Source of the DNA: Lonepinella koalarum
Lineage (GTDB): Bacteria > Pseudomonadota > Gammaproteobacteria > Enterobacterales > Pasteurellaceae
DNA: 64,000 nucleotides
Direction of reading: 5' to 3'
NCBI RefSeq assembly: GCF_042926695.1
Contig: NZ_CP170642.1
Span: forward strand, 1,550,001 to 1,614,000
The notes below the pieces were generated by a model. That model saw only the letters and a list, made by a program, of their open reading frames with translations. It was not told the origin of the DNA and searched no databases. Positions 36,188-44,367 of this stretch are shown in pieces (position 1 is the stretch's first letter; every line of letters starts with the position of its first letter). Both the position numbers and the translations under genes were made by a program.

Positions 36188-36519
36188 TCTAAAATCACCA
36201 CTTCTTGTTCTGGTTTAACACGATTCATCCCTAAGCTATTAATGGCAATGGATTCAATGCGACTATTATTACTTAAGGTGGTTTCTTCTAATCTTAAATT
36301 CACATATTCATTCTCAAGATCTTCTTTTTGTACTGTTAACGCACTTTTCTGAGAAATTAAGGCTCGAGTTTGGTAAGTAATCCACACCGTACCAATGGCC
36401 GTAATCACAATGGCGAACAATAAACAAAAAGCGAATTTATTCGCAGCAAAAATATCCTGAATTAAAATATGTTGTAATGGATAGCGTTGACTATTTAGTA
36501 ATGGCTCATTCACATTCAT
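36184..36519 (-). CDS. ftsL: Cell division protein FtsL
   Basis: FtsL forms the FtsQLB complex that activates FtsWI. 111 residues: short cytoplasmic segment, one transmembrane helix (about 31-50, FCLLFAIVITAIGTVWITYQ) and a periplasmic leucine-zipper-like coiled coil (QKSALTVQKEDLENEYVNLR). The protein is poorly conserved in sequence; the call rests on topology, length and its place between rsmH and ftsI, abutting rsmH and overlapping ftsI by 4 bases. Confidence 0.93.
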   Translation of the reverse strand: MNVNEPLLNSQRYPLQHILIQDIFAANKFAFCLLFAIVITAIGTVWITYQTRALISQKSALTVQKEDLENEYVNLRLEETTLSNNSRIESIAINSLGMNRVKPEQEVVILE

Positions 36520-37482
36520 TTACAGTTTCTCCGCTATACGTAATACTGCACTACGTGAACGTGGATTTAATGCAATTTCTTGTTCACTGGCTTGAATCGC
36601 CTTACCGATAGTTTTTAAAGTTTGATTACGCTGAATCTGATCTTCACGCAACGGCAAGCCTTTTGGAATATCTTCACCCTTGCTTTGCTTACGCATAAAA
36701 TGTTTAACCATTCTATCTTCAAGGGAATGGAAACTAATAATGGATAAACGTCCTTGTGGTGCGAGCAATTTCACTGCTGAGTTTAGCACGCTTTCCAGTT
36801 CATCTAATTCCGCATTAATAAAAATCCGAATCGCTTGAAAACTACGTGTAGCTGGATGTTTATATTTATCTTTAAATGGCACAGCACTCGCAATAAGTTC
36901 CGCTAATTGCAAAGTGCGGTGTAAAATTGGTTGATTATTTTGTATCGCGTTTTTGTTGTAATTCACAATAGCACCAGCAATCCGTTTGGCAAAACGTTCT
37001 TCGCCAAAGGTCTTCAGCACCCAAGCTAAATCGCTTTCACTGACGTTAGCCAACCATTCTGTAGCTGATTGTCCTTTACTGGTATCCATTCGCATATCTA
37101 ATGGACCGTCTTTCATAAAGCTAAAACCCCGTTCAGCGTCATCTAGCTGTGGGGAGGATACGCCAAGATCGAGTAAAATACCGTCAATCTTGCCAACTAA
37201 ACCTAATTTTTCGCAAATGTTAGGCATCGCAGAAAAACTGTTATGTTCAATCTGAAAACGAGCATCTTGAATTTTATTAGCTTCGGCAATAGCTTGCGGA
37301 TCACGATCAATCGCAATTAAGCGACCATTGTTTGCCAGTTGAGAAAGGATTAAACGAGAATGACCACCACGACCAAATGTACCGTCAATATAAATACCTT
37401 TTTCTTTTAATGCCAAACCGTCCACTGCTTCATGAAGTAAAACAGTGGTATGGGCTGGACATAAGGTATTTTGCGAGTTCAT
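36520..37482 (-). CDS. rsmH: 16S rRNA (cytosine(1402)-N(4))-methyltransferase
   Basis: RsmH (MraW) methylates C1402 in the ribosomal P site. 320 residues. SAM-binding GIYIDGTFGRGGHSRLIL (about 29-46), IDGILLDLGVSSPQLDDAER, GPLDMRMDTSKGQSATEWLA, FQAIRIFINAELDELESVLN and LSIISFHSLEDRMVKHFMR. The gap to mraZ is 189 bp, longer than the few tens usual in related bacteria, and I see no gene in it. Confidence 0.97.
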   Translation of the reverse strand: MNSQNTLCPAHTTVLLHEAVDGLALKEKGIYIDGTFGRGGHSRLILSQLANNGRLIAIDRDPQAIAEANKIQDARFQIEHNSFSAMPNICEKLGLVGKIDGILLDLGVSSPQLDDAERGFSFMKDGPLDMRMDTSKGQSATEWLANVSESDLAWVLKTFGEERFAKRIAGAIVNYNKNAIQNNQPILHRTLQLAELIASAVPFKDKYKHPATRSFQAIRIFINAELDELESVLNSAVKLLAPQGRLSIISFHSLEDRMVKHFMRKQSKGEDIPKGLPLREDQIQRNQTLKTIGKAIQASEQEIALNPRSRSAVLRIAEKL

Positions 37483-37671
37483 AAAAATTATCCCAAAAAT
37501 TAAAATTAATTACAAAAAGAAAGGAATTCGCTAGGGACTGTTTCTCTTTAAGTTAAGGTTTGCAGAGCTAAAAAACCGAAATTAGCATCCTAGCTCGCTT
37601 ACCTTTTTATTATCTCGCTATACGATCTTTGTCGTTTATACGAGTTTGCTAGTGCTACTATTTTTATAATT

Positions 37672-38130
37672 TTATAAAGAGAGCATTTTTAATGCTTCTG
37701 ACAAGGCAAATTGTCCGCTTGAACCTAATGCAATGTCTTGTTCAATTTGTGCATTCCATTCCGTTTCAGACCAAATCTCAAATTTATTAAGCTGTCCTAC
37801 CAACATAATATTTTTTTCCAATTTTGCATGTTGACGTAATGGCGCACTAACTAAAATTCTTCCTGCATTGTCTAATTCACATTCCGTGGCATACCCTAAC
37901 ATGACACGTTGCAAACTGCGTTGAACTGGATCAAAATTTGACAACGCCAATAACTTTTGCTCAATGATCTCCCATTCGCTCAAAGGATATAACAATAAAC
38001 AAGGCTGGCGAATATCTACCGTACAGACTAATTGTCCTTGGTTTTGCTCAATAATTTCGGCACGATAGCGAGTTGGGATCGCAAGGCGTCCCTTTGTATC
38101 TAAATTAACCGCTGATGCACCACGAAACAT
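37672..38130 (-). CDS. mraZ: Transcriptional regulator MraZ
   Basis: MraZ is an AbrB-fold regulator that in E. coli binds its own promoter region and represses the dcw cluster. 152 residues, two SpoVT-AbrB repeats: FRGASAVNLDTKGRLAIPTR near the N-terminus and GYATECELDNAGRILVSAPL (about 75-94), each with the conserved D-x-x-GR. It heads the cluster; the expected operator repeats are visible upstream. Confidence 0.96.
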   Translation of the reverse strand: MFRGASAVNLDTKGRLAIPTRYRAEIIEQNQGQLVCTVDIRQPCLLLYPLSEWEIIEQKLLALSNFDPVQRSLQRVMLGYATECELDNAGRILVSAPLRQHAKLEKNIMLVGQLNKFEIWSETEWNAQIEQDIALGSSGQFALSEALKMLSL

Positions 38131-38188
38131 ATTTTGCCTTTACATAAGCCTTATTTCATTAATAATGCCGTATCAAGTGAAATTATTC

Positions 38189-38252
38189 AACACAAAACTC
38201 CACTTTTTCCCACATTTTTTCCAATTCTATACTTAGATAGATTAATTGACAA
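38189..38252 (-). promoter_or_regulatory. mraZ promoter with MraZ-type direct repeats
   Basis: On the minus strand a candidate -35 TTGTCA (38252-38247) and -10 TATAGA (38231-38226, spacer 15) are followed by four direct repeats: TTGGA (38224-38220), GTGGG (38213-38209), GTGGA (38203-38199), GTGTT (38193-38189), spaced 10-11 bp apart. E. coli MraZ binds TGGGN repeats separated by 5 nt, which is the same geometry. Confidence 0.7.
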
Positions 38253-38288
38253 GCGCTTTATACAGTAAAATAAATTTTTCTTACAAAA

Positions 38289-38328
38289 AACCGCACTTTG
38301 ATTTTTCAATCAAAGTGCGGTTAAATTT
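38289..38328 (-). terminator. Terminator of cstA built from inverted uptake signal sequences
   Basis: AACCGCACTTTGATT (38289-38303), loop TTTC, and its perfect complement (38308-38322) contain two inverted AAGTGCGGT cores. On the minus strand the stem is followed by TTTTTTG, 15 bp after the cstA stop. USS dyads serving as terminators are well known in Haemophilus. Confidence 0.9.
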
Positions 38329-38343
38329 GATAAATTTGCTGTG

Positions 38344-39933
38344 CTATTCAGTCACTAATGCTTCTGGATCACCATCACCTAACGGTTTAAGGAATGCAAA
38401 GAACAAGATCACACAAAACACGGTTAAACCTAAACCAATATAACAAGAGAGTTCATAATCTAAACCGAAACCAATTTTATTATAGGCTAAATAGGTAAAA
38501 CAAACACTACTCATGAACCAAGCAGGAATGGAGGCAACCCAATGGAATTTATTGTAACGATACAAATAACCCGCTGCTGTCCATAACATTACCATAGCTG
38601 TCATTTGGTTCGCCCAAGTGAAATAACGCCATAATACGCTAAAGTCTAATTTAGACACCACAAAACCAAGTGCAAATAACGGCACTGCAATTATCAACCG
38701 TTTGGTTAATGAATGCTGTTCAAGTTTGAAAATTTCTGCTATTTGTAAACGCGCAGCCCGGAATGCGGTATCACCAGAAGTAATCGGCAACACCACCACA
38801 CCTAGCACGGCGAAAATACCGCCGATAAAGCCTAAGAAATGTAATGAACTGTCATACACCACTTTAGACGGTGAACCGGCAGAAATCGCATCTTGTAAGG
38901 CTTGTGGATTTTCATAGAAAGCTAATCCTACCATACACCACACTAAGGCAATCACCCCTTCAGCAATCATCGCACCGTAGAAAATAAAACGACCTTCTTT
39001 TTCATTTTCTGCACAACGTGCCATTAATGGGGTTTGTGTAGCGTGGAAACCAGATAGTGCACCACAAGAAATGGTTAAGAATAATAATGGCCAAATCGGC
39101 ACATCACCTTTCACTTGGAAATTCTGGGTGAATTTTTCCCAAGTTAACCCCGCTCCATCAGCGTTTACCGTGCGGAAAAATTCAATAGGATCGGCAGCAC
39201 TCAAATGTGAACTCACTAACCCATAAACCATCCCCACTGACATAAAGAGTAACAACGCTCCAAATAATGGATATACACGACCAATAATTTTATCAATCGG
39301 TAATAAGGTCGCAAAAATATAATATGCAAAAATAATGAGCGTCCAAACTGAAATTACCGTAGCTTTATCCATCCCCCAAACAGTGAGATCTTTTGCTGTT
39401 TCCACGACGCGATGAATTTCTTCCGGATTACCTAAATTGATTGCAGACGAACTTGAACCTAGCACATCAAAAGTAATTGTACTCAATAATTGTGCGGGAC
39501 TTGCCACAAATACCACCCCCACCAACAACAAGAGTATCAATGCCATCACATTAATAAATACTTTAACGGGTTTTCCTAAAAATTTACCCGCTAAATACGG
39601 CATGGTTGCTCCGCCATTACGAATACTCAACATACCACAAAAATAATCATGTACCGCCCCGGCAAAAATACAACCAATCACAATCCAAAGCATTGCTACT
39701 GGCCCATATAATGCCCCTAGAATCGGACCAAAAATAGGACCTGTACCCGCAATATTTAATAATTGAATTAACCAGATCTTGGTTTTTGACATCGGCATAT
39801 AATCCACGCCATCTTGATCAGAATAAGCCGGCGTAGTACGATTTGGATTGATAACAAAAATTTTTTCAATAAATTTGCCATAAGTAAAATAGCCAAATAC
39901 TAAAATGGCTACACAGAAAAAGAACCACAACAT
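38344..39933 (-). CDS. CstA/BtsT family carbon starvation protein (pyruvate/peptide carrier family)
   Basis: A polytopic membrane protein of about 529 residues with some 14 hydrophobic segments. CstA-family signatures: MLWFFFCVAILVFGYFTYGK at the start, TKIWLIQLLNIAGTGPIFGP, ILGALYGPVAMLWIVIGCIF, HDYFCGMLSIRNGGATMPYL, SGFHATQTPLMARC, and a late PITSGDTAFRAARLQIAEI. E. coli CstA and BtsT are near 700 residues; this is the shorter subfamily. E. coli members import pyruvate and perhaps peptides. Start ATG 39933 is chosen because GAGGG lies 9 bp upstream; two TTG codons further up overlap that site. Confidence 0.9.
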   Translation of the reverse strand: MLWFFFCVAILVFGYFTYGKFIEKIFVINPNRTTPAYSDQDGVDYMPMSKTKIWLIQLLNIAGTGPIFGPILGALYGPVAMLWIVIGCIFAGAVHDYFCGMLSIRNGGATMPYLAGKFLGKPVKVFINVMALILLLLVGVVFVASPAQLLSTITFDVLGSSSSAINLGNPEEIHRVVETAKDLTVWGMDKATVISVWTLIIFAYYIFATLLPIDKIIGRVYPLFGALLLFMSVGMVYGLVSSHLSAADPIEFFRTVNADGAGLTWEKFTQNFQVKGDVPIWPLLFLTISCGALSGFHATQTPLMARCAENEKEGRFIFYGAMIAEGVIALVWCMVGLAFYENPQALQDAISAGSPSKVVYDSSLHFLGFIGGIFAVLGVVVLPITSGDTAFRAARLQIAEIFKLEQHSLTKRLIIAVPLFALGFVVSKLDFSVLWRYFTWANQMTAMVMLWTAAGYLYRYNKFHWVASIPAWFMSSVCFTYLAYNKIGFGLDYELSCYIGLGLTVFCVILFFAFLKPLGDGDPEALVTE

Positions 39934-40039
39934 AGGAAAAACCCTCAACAAAAATGAAATTAAATAGTCAGTGTGCGGATTGTAGGGAGTTGTTAAAATA
40001 AAGTAAACTAAGATTTCATATTACCCTTAAAAATATACT

Positions 40040-40065
40040 AAAAGTGTGATAATGATCACACTTTT
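40040..40065 (-). terminator. Terminator of the small DUF5363-like gene
   Basis: AAAAGTGTGAT-AATG-ATCACACTTTT, perfect 11-bp arms, overlapping the stop codon of the small gene. Both sides are T/A rich, so it may work in either direction. Confidence 0.75.
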
Positions 40066-40226
40066 TCGTTATTATTTTGCTTTTTTTGTTCAGGCTCTGG
40101 ATCAAATTTTACCACCGGCACACAACCACGGCAGGTACCTTGATTAACTCCTAATTCATCGCAAAATTTATTATATTTATCTAAGGCGTTACGCAACCAA
40201 CTTTTGGGTTTTGTTTGTTCGGTCAT
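40056..40226 (-). CDS. Small cysteine-containing protein (DUF5363-like)
   Basis: A 56-residue frame: MTEQTKPKSWLRNALDKYNK, FCDELGVNQGTCRGCVPVVK, then FDPEPEQKKQNNNEKV. GGGAG lies upstream of the ATG. Features: an N-terminal basic helix, three cysteines including a C-x-x-C (TCRGCVPV), and a charged tail. It resembles the short Pasteurellaceae proteins annotated DUF5363; the role is unknown. It sits alone between the cstA and abgT-family genes, with terminators on both sides. Confidence 0.7.
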   Translation of the reverse strand: MTEQTKPKSWLRNALDKYNKFCDELGVNQGTCRGCVPVVKFDPEPEQKKQNNNEKV

Positions 40227-40263
40227 ACTTTACTCCCTTTTTCTCTGTTTGTTACCATAAATA

Positions 40264-40289
40264 AAAAAACAGCCTGCAAGCTGTTTTTT
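40264..40289 (-). terminator. Terminator of the AbgT-family gene
   Basis: AAAAAACAGC-CTGCAA-GCTGTTTTTT on the plus strand; on minus the stem ends in a T-run, 14 bp after the transporter stop. Confidence 0.85.
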
Positions 40290-40302
40290 ATTGTATAACG
40301 AA

Positions 40303-41889
40303 TTAAGGCGTATAGAAAGTAGCAGAACCAGGACCTACAGGCAAACCGAATACAAACACCCAAATATAAAACAGCAATATCCAACCCACTAAAAAAATAA
40401 TGGAATACGGTAACATCATTGCCATTAAGGTTCCGATACCTGTATCTCGTTTATAACGAATTGCCATTGCCATAATTAAACCAAAATAACTCATCATTGG
40501 TGTAATAATATTCGTGGTACTGTCTCCAATTCGATAAGCAGCTTGGATCATTTCTGGTGCATAGCCAGTTAACATGAGCATAGGCACAAAAATAGGTGCT
40601 GTAATTGCCCATTGTGCTGATGCAGAACCTAACATAAGATTAATAAATGCACAGACAAAAATAAACCCAACTAATAGCAATGGACCAGTTAAACCGATAT
40701 GTTGTAAGAACTCCGCCCCTTTTACTGCGGTGACAGAGCCTAGGTTTGTCCAGTTAAAAAAAGCTACAAATTGTGCTGCAAAGAAGACCAATACGACATA
40801 CATAGAAAGAGATGACATCGCTTTACTCATAGCATTAATCGCATCTTTACTCTCTTTCATTGAACCTGTAATGCGCCCATAAATATAACCAGGTACAGAG
40901 AAAAATACAAAAATAAATACCACAATACCGTGCAAAAAAGGTGAACCTGCCACCTCACCCGTTTTCGGGTTACGTAGAATACCACTTTCAGGCACAATAG
41001 TCCAAGCAAGCAATAAACAGAAAATTAACATGCTAATACCCGCCCAAAGCAAGCCTTTTTTCTCAAGAGCCGTTAAAGGTTCAATTTTGGATTCTAACAC
41101 TGTCGAATCATCGGCATCATTTGGATTATATTTACCTAAATTTGGTTCGACAATTTTTTCGGTAACAAAATAACCTAATCCACTAATCAAGAACGTACTC
41201 ACAAACATGAAATACCAGTTTGCTTCCGCCCCTACTACATAATCAGGTGAAATAATACGAGCTGCTTCTTGACTAATCCCAGATAATAGCGGATCTACTG
41301 TACCTAATAATAAATTTGCACTATAACCGCCCGAAACACCAGCAAAGGCTGCCGCTAGCCCAGCTAAGGGATGACGACCTAAAGAATGAAAAACCATGGC
41401 GGCTAAAGGAATCAACACTACATACCCAAGCTCTGCTGCGGTGTTTGACATAATACCTGCAAATACAACAACTAACGTAACTAATTTGCGTGGGGCATTT
41501 ATCACCAAACCACGTAAACCAGCAGAAATCATACCTGAATGCTCTGCAATACCTACCCCTAATAAGGCGACTAACACAGTACCTAAAGGCACAAAACTCG
41601 TGAAATTTTTCACTAAATTATCAACGATACGAGCAAGTCCTTCACCGTTTAATAAATTAACGACATAAATCATACCTTCAGCACTACGTCCTTTCGCGCC
41701 TTCAGGACGTGGATCAATCACTGATACATTAAAATAAGATAATACTGCCGATAAAATCAATAACAATACGCACATCCAAATAAATAACATCACGGGATGC
41801 GGTAACAGATTACCTAGCCATTCAACACCTTTTAAAAAGCGTTGCATCTTATTACCTTTGATAATAGGTTGATATTGGTTATTTTGCAT
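40303..41889 (-). CDS. AbgT family transporter (p-aminobenzoyl-glutamate/antimetabolite carrier family)
   Basis: A 528-residue inner-membrane protein with about 11-13 hydrophobic segments. AbgT-family features: RFLKGVEWLGNLLPHPVMLF near the N-terminus, AGIMSNTAAELGYVVLIPLA, FAGVSGGYSANLLLGTVDPL, GSASAQWAITAPIFVPMLML and YRIGDSTTNIITPMMSYFGL. E. coli AbgT imports p-aminobenzoyl-glutamate; Neisseria MtrF and Alcanivorax YdaH export sulfonamides. The substrate here is open. ATG 41889 follows AAAGGGGATATTT. No abgAB hydrolase genes are adjacent. Confidence 0.9.
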   Translation of the reverse strand: MQNNQYQPIIKGNKMQRFLKGVEWLGNLLPHPVMLFIWMCVLLLILSAVLSYFNVSVIDPRPEGAKGRSAEGMIYVVNLLNGEGLARIVDNLVKNFTSFVPLGTVLVALLGVGIAEHSGMISAGLRGLVINAPRKLVTLVVVFAGIMSNTAAELGYVVLIPLAAMVFHSLGRHPLAGLAAAFAGVSGGYSANLLLGTVDPLLSGISQEAARIISPDYVVGAEANWYFMFVSTFLISGLGYFVTEKIVEPNLGKYNPNDADDSTVLESKIEPLTALEKKGLLWAGISMLIFCLLLAWTIVPESGILRNPKTGEVAGSPFLHGIVVFIFVFFSVPGYIYGRITGSMKESKDAINAMSKAMSSLSMYVVLVFFAAQFVAFFNWTNLGSVTAVKGAEFLQHIGLTGPLLLVGFIFVCAFINLMLGSASAQWAITAPIFVPMLMLTGYAPEMIQAAYRIGDSTTNIITPMMSYFGLIMAMAIRYKRDTGIGTLMAMMLPYSIIFLVGWILLFYIWVFVFGLPVGPGSATFYTP

Positions 41890-42004
41890 AAATATCCCCT
41901 TTAGATCGATATATAATTAAACTCTGCCTGATTAAACCATAATTCAACAATAAAGCAAATATTTTATTACATAGGAATAACATGATATCTACACAACATT
42001 CTAA

Positions 42005-43900
42005 CTAAACGATATTATTTTGAGTAAGCAAATGAGCCACCTCTAAACGGCACTGCTTTAACCAATTTTTTTTCCCCCCCATTAATTGGACATCTTTTTC
42101 TTTGCGTTGGCAATAATCCATTAACAATGGACAATGCTGCACATCAGAAATTGCCATTAAACGCCGAATTGCCCCTATACTTGAAAATAAAGTGCGGTGA
42201 AAAAAAGCAAAATTTTTCAAAATATGTATATCATCATCGGTTAATTGACAATCTAATGGAAAAGTAAATTTTTTCTTTAAAGGATGAAAAGAAAACGGAA
42301 AATTTCGCTGAAAATAGACTTGAGCTTTTTTAACTACGCATTCCCCTGCGACAGAAATCGGGCGTAACATTATCATCGAATAACAACCACTACTGGCTTC
42401 TTTATAACTGCTTATTTGCACCAACACAAAACCGCACTTTCGCCAAAAATGAAATAATGCTTCGGTGTAACCAAAACTTACTGAAATAAAATCCACATCA
42501 TTTTGCTCAATTAAGGTCTGAATTAATTGTTGCCCTAAACCATGCTGTTGCCATTTAGGCTGCACCGCAATACGCGAAATCCGTAAGGAGTGCAATTGAC
42601 AAGCCTGTGGTAAATTTGCCTGAAAAGCCAAAGATTGCACCACAAGATTACCTTGTGGACGACGTTCGCCACGGCAAATTTTTTCAATTAACGCCATTGA
42701 TTGAAAACCACCTTCTTGCATTAACCATAGTCCACCCAGCAAATATTCTTCATTCTCAGCAAGATAAAAACGCTGTTGTGGTGCATCAAATAAACGGCGT
42801 AAATCAAGAGGGGTTGTGCGGTAATGTGCTAAACTAAGTAAGCCGTAAAAATCAACAATCTTTTTTACAATTTCACTTTGCGAAATTTGACGAATTTGCA
42901 TTGCAGTTTGTGGATCATATTCAGGTTGAATAAAATTATCTTCCGCTTCCAGCAATAACAATGCTTCAATAAATTTCTCAAGCTTATCCCCTTTCGCCCA
43001 ACGTAGAGGTTCAATTAATTCAAACTGTTGAAAAGTGCGGTGTAAATTAGCTAAAAATTTAAGTAAAAATCCCCGACCAGTGCCTTCATAGCTATGCATG
43101 GTAGTGCTAATCACAATACGCTCGAAAGTGCTAACTAACTGATGCAATACAGGCAAGGGTAACATTGCGGCTTCGTCAATTAAAAGCCAATCTTGTTGAT
43201 ATTGTGTTGGATCTTGTTGAATTTGTTGGCAAAGATCATCTGGCGCGATAAAAATTATGGGTTGTTTGGCAAAATCTTGCAAGGTTTTCACCGCACTTTT
43301 ATTCGGTGCAGTCAACCAACATTTTTTGTGTTTAATTTCATCACTCAACATGCCTAATAAAGCAGATTTTCCCCGCCCACGCTTGGCTGTGAGAATGGCT
43401 ACATCGGCAGGTGATGTCAGTATTTTTTGAATGATATTTTGTTGTTCTATTGTAGGGGATTGATGATGGTTACGTAGTGGCGGACCGATGCGTCCGCCTA
43501 TAAAAGACGGAGTAGAATGTTCAGATAGAAATAAAAAGGATTGCAATAATCGATAAAAATGTCGATTAAAATTAGGGGTTATAATCCCCTTTTCCACCCC
43601 TGACCAGCGACGACTATCTAAATCAATATGATCCTTAGAATCTAACCATAAAACTAAAGTACCACCAGCCTTTAATGTGCCAATAGCAATGGCTAACGCA
43701 TCTAAATTTAATGTGGTTCTTGCATCAAAAAGAATGTGCTCAAATTCTTGCCCGAGTAAGTTTCTTGCATGCAAAAAATTTTGTGAATTTAATATTAATG
43801 GTGTATTTTCGGACGGACACATAAGCCCGCTTCCACGGTTTTGGAATAGGAAAAACGGTTTTTCTTTGTCAAAATAAGGAATTAACTGACGTTCACGCAT
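42005..43900 (-). CDS. tmcA: tRNA(Met) cytidine acetyltransferase
   Basis: TmcA forms N4-acetylcytidine at the wobble base of elongator tRNA-Met. 631 residues (E. coli 671). Order: N-terminal DUF1726-like domain with ILFDARTTLNLDALAIAIGT; a linker; RNA-helicase-like ATPase with Walker A TAKRGRGKSALLGML and Walker B LLIDEAAMLPLPVLHQL; GNAT domain with SRIAVQPKWQQHGLGQQLIQ and VSFGYTEALFHFWRKCGFVL; and a C-terminal tRNA-binding tail. The linker contains GGRIGPP, encoded by a REP-like palindrome. Uptake-signal cores occur near 42192, 42431, 43035 and 43291. Confidence 0.94.
   Translation of the reverse strand: MRERQLIPYFDKEKPFFLFQNRGSGLMCPSENTPLILNSQNFLHARNLLGQEFEHILFDARTTLNLDALAIAIGTLKAGGTLVLWLDSKDHIDLDSRRWSGVEKGIITPNFNRHFYRLLQSFLFLSEHSTPSFIGGRIGPPLRNHHQSPTIEQQNIIQKILTSPADVAILTAKRGRGKSALLGMLSDEIKHKKCWLTAPNKSAVKTLQDFAKQPIIFIAPDDLCQQIQQDPTQYQQDWLLIDEAAMLPLPVLHQLVSTFERIVISTTMHSYEGTGRGFLLKFLANLHRTFQQFELIEPLRWAKGDKLEKFIEALLLLEAEDNFIQPEYDPQTAMQIRQISQSEIVKKIVDFYGLLSLAHYRTTPLDLRRLFDAPQQRFYLAENEEYLLGGLWLMQEGGFQSMALIEKICRGERRPQGNLVVQSLAFQANLPQACQLHSLRISRIAVQPKWQQHGLGQQLIQTLIEQNDVDFISVSFGYTEALFHFWRKCGFVLVQISSYKEASSGCYSMIMLRPISVAGECVVKKAQVYFQRNFPFSFHPLKKKFTFPLDCQLTDDDIHILKNFAFFHRTLFSSIGAIRRLMAISDVQHCPLLMDYCQRKEKDVQLMGGKKNWLKQCRLEVAHLLTQNNIV
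43479..43498. repeat. REP-like palindrome inside the tmcA coding sequence
   Basis: GGCGGAC-CGATGC-GTCCGCC, 7-bp perfect arms, with the same CGATGY loop as the fabI-rnb palindrome (14446-14467). It stays in frame and encodes part of the TmcA interdomain linker; flanking TGTAGGGG (43451-43458) resembles the lead-in of the units at 1.7-2.2 kb. Confidence 0.75.
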
Positions 43901-44367
43901 TATTCTTCATCATAAGAATATGGATCTTCAAAACCTAGTCCGAGCATAATTTCCGTTTCTAGGCTTTCCATTTCCTCGGCTTCATCTTGTTCAATATGGT
44001 CATAACCTAACAAATGCAAGCTACCATGCACGACCAGATGTGCCCAATGTGCGATCAGTGGTTTACCTTGCTCAACTGCTTCTTTTTCTACCACCTGACG
44101 ACAAATCACCAAATCGCCCAATAACGGCAGTTCTACTTCATCAGGACATTCAAAAGGAAAGGACAACACATTAGTCGGGCGGTCTTTGCCACGATAACGC
44201 AAATTTAGCTCGTGACTTTCCGCTTCATCGACAATGCGAATTGTCATTTCTGGCTCAAGGCTTTCGGCTCGCACGGCACAGGTTGCCCAATGAGTAAATT
44301 GCGCTAAGGTGGGTAAATTATCTTGATTTTCACTGGCAATTTGTAAATCAAGGATCACATTATTCAT
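43900..44367 (-). CDS. ybeY: Endoribonuclease YbeY (rRNA maturation factor)
   Basis: YbeY is a zinc-dependent endoribonuclease for 16S rRNA 3'-end maturation and ribosome quality control. 155 residues. The metal site H-x3-H-x5-H is intact in HLVVHGSLHLLGYDH (about residues 116-130), and the upstream NLRYRGKDRPTNVLSFPFE is conserved. Overlaps the phoH-like gene by 8 bases, the usual ybeZ-ybeY arrangement, and abuts tmcA. Confidence 0.96.
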   Translation of the reverse strand: MNNVILDLQIASENQDNLPTLAQFTHWATCAVRAESLEPEMTIRIVDEAESHELNLRYRGKDRPTNVLSFPFECPDEVELPLLGDLVICRQVVEKEAVEQGKPLIAHWAHLVVHGSLHLLGYDHIEQDEAEEMESLETEIMLGLGFEDPYSYDEE

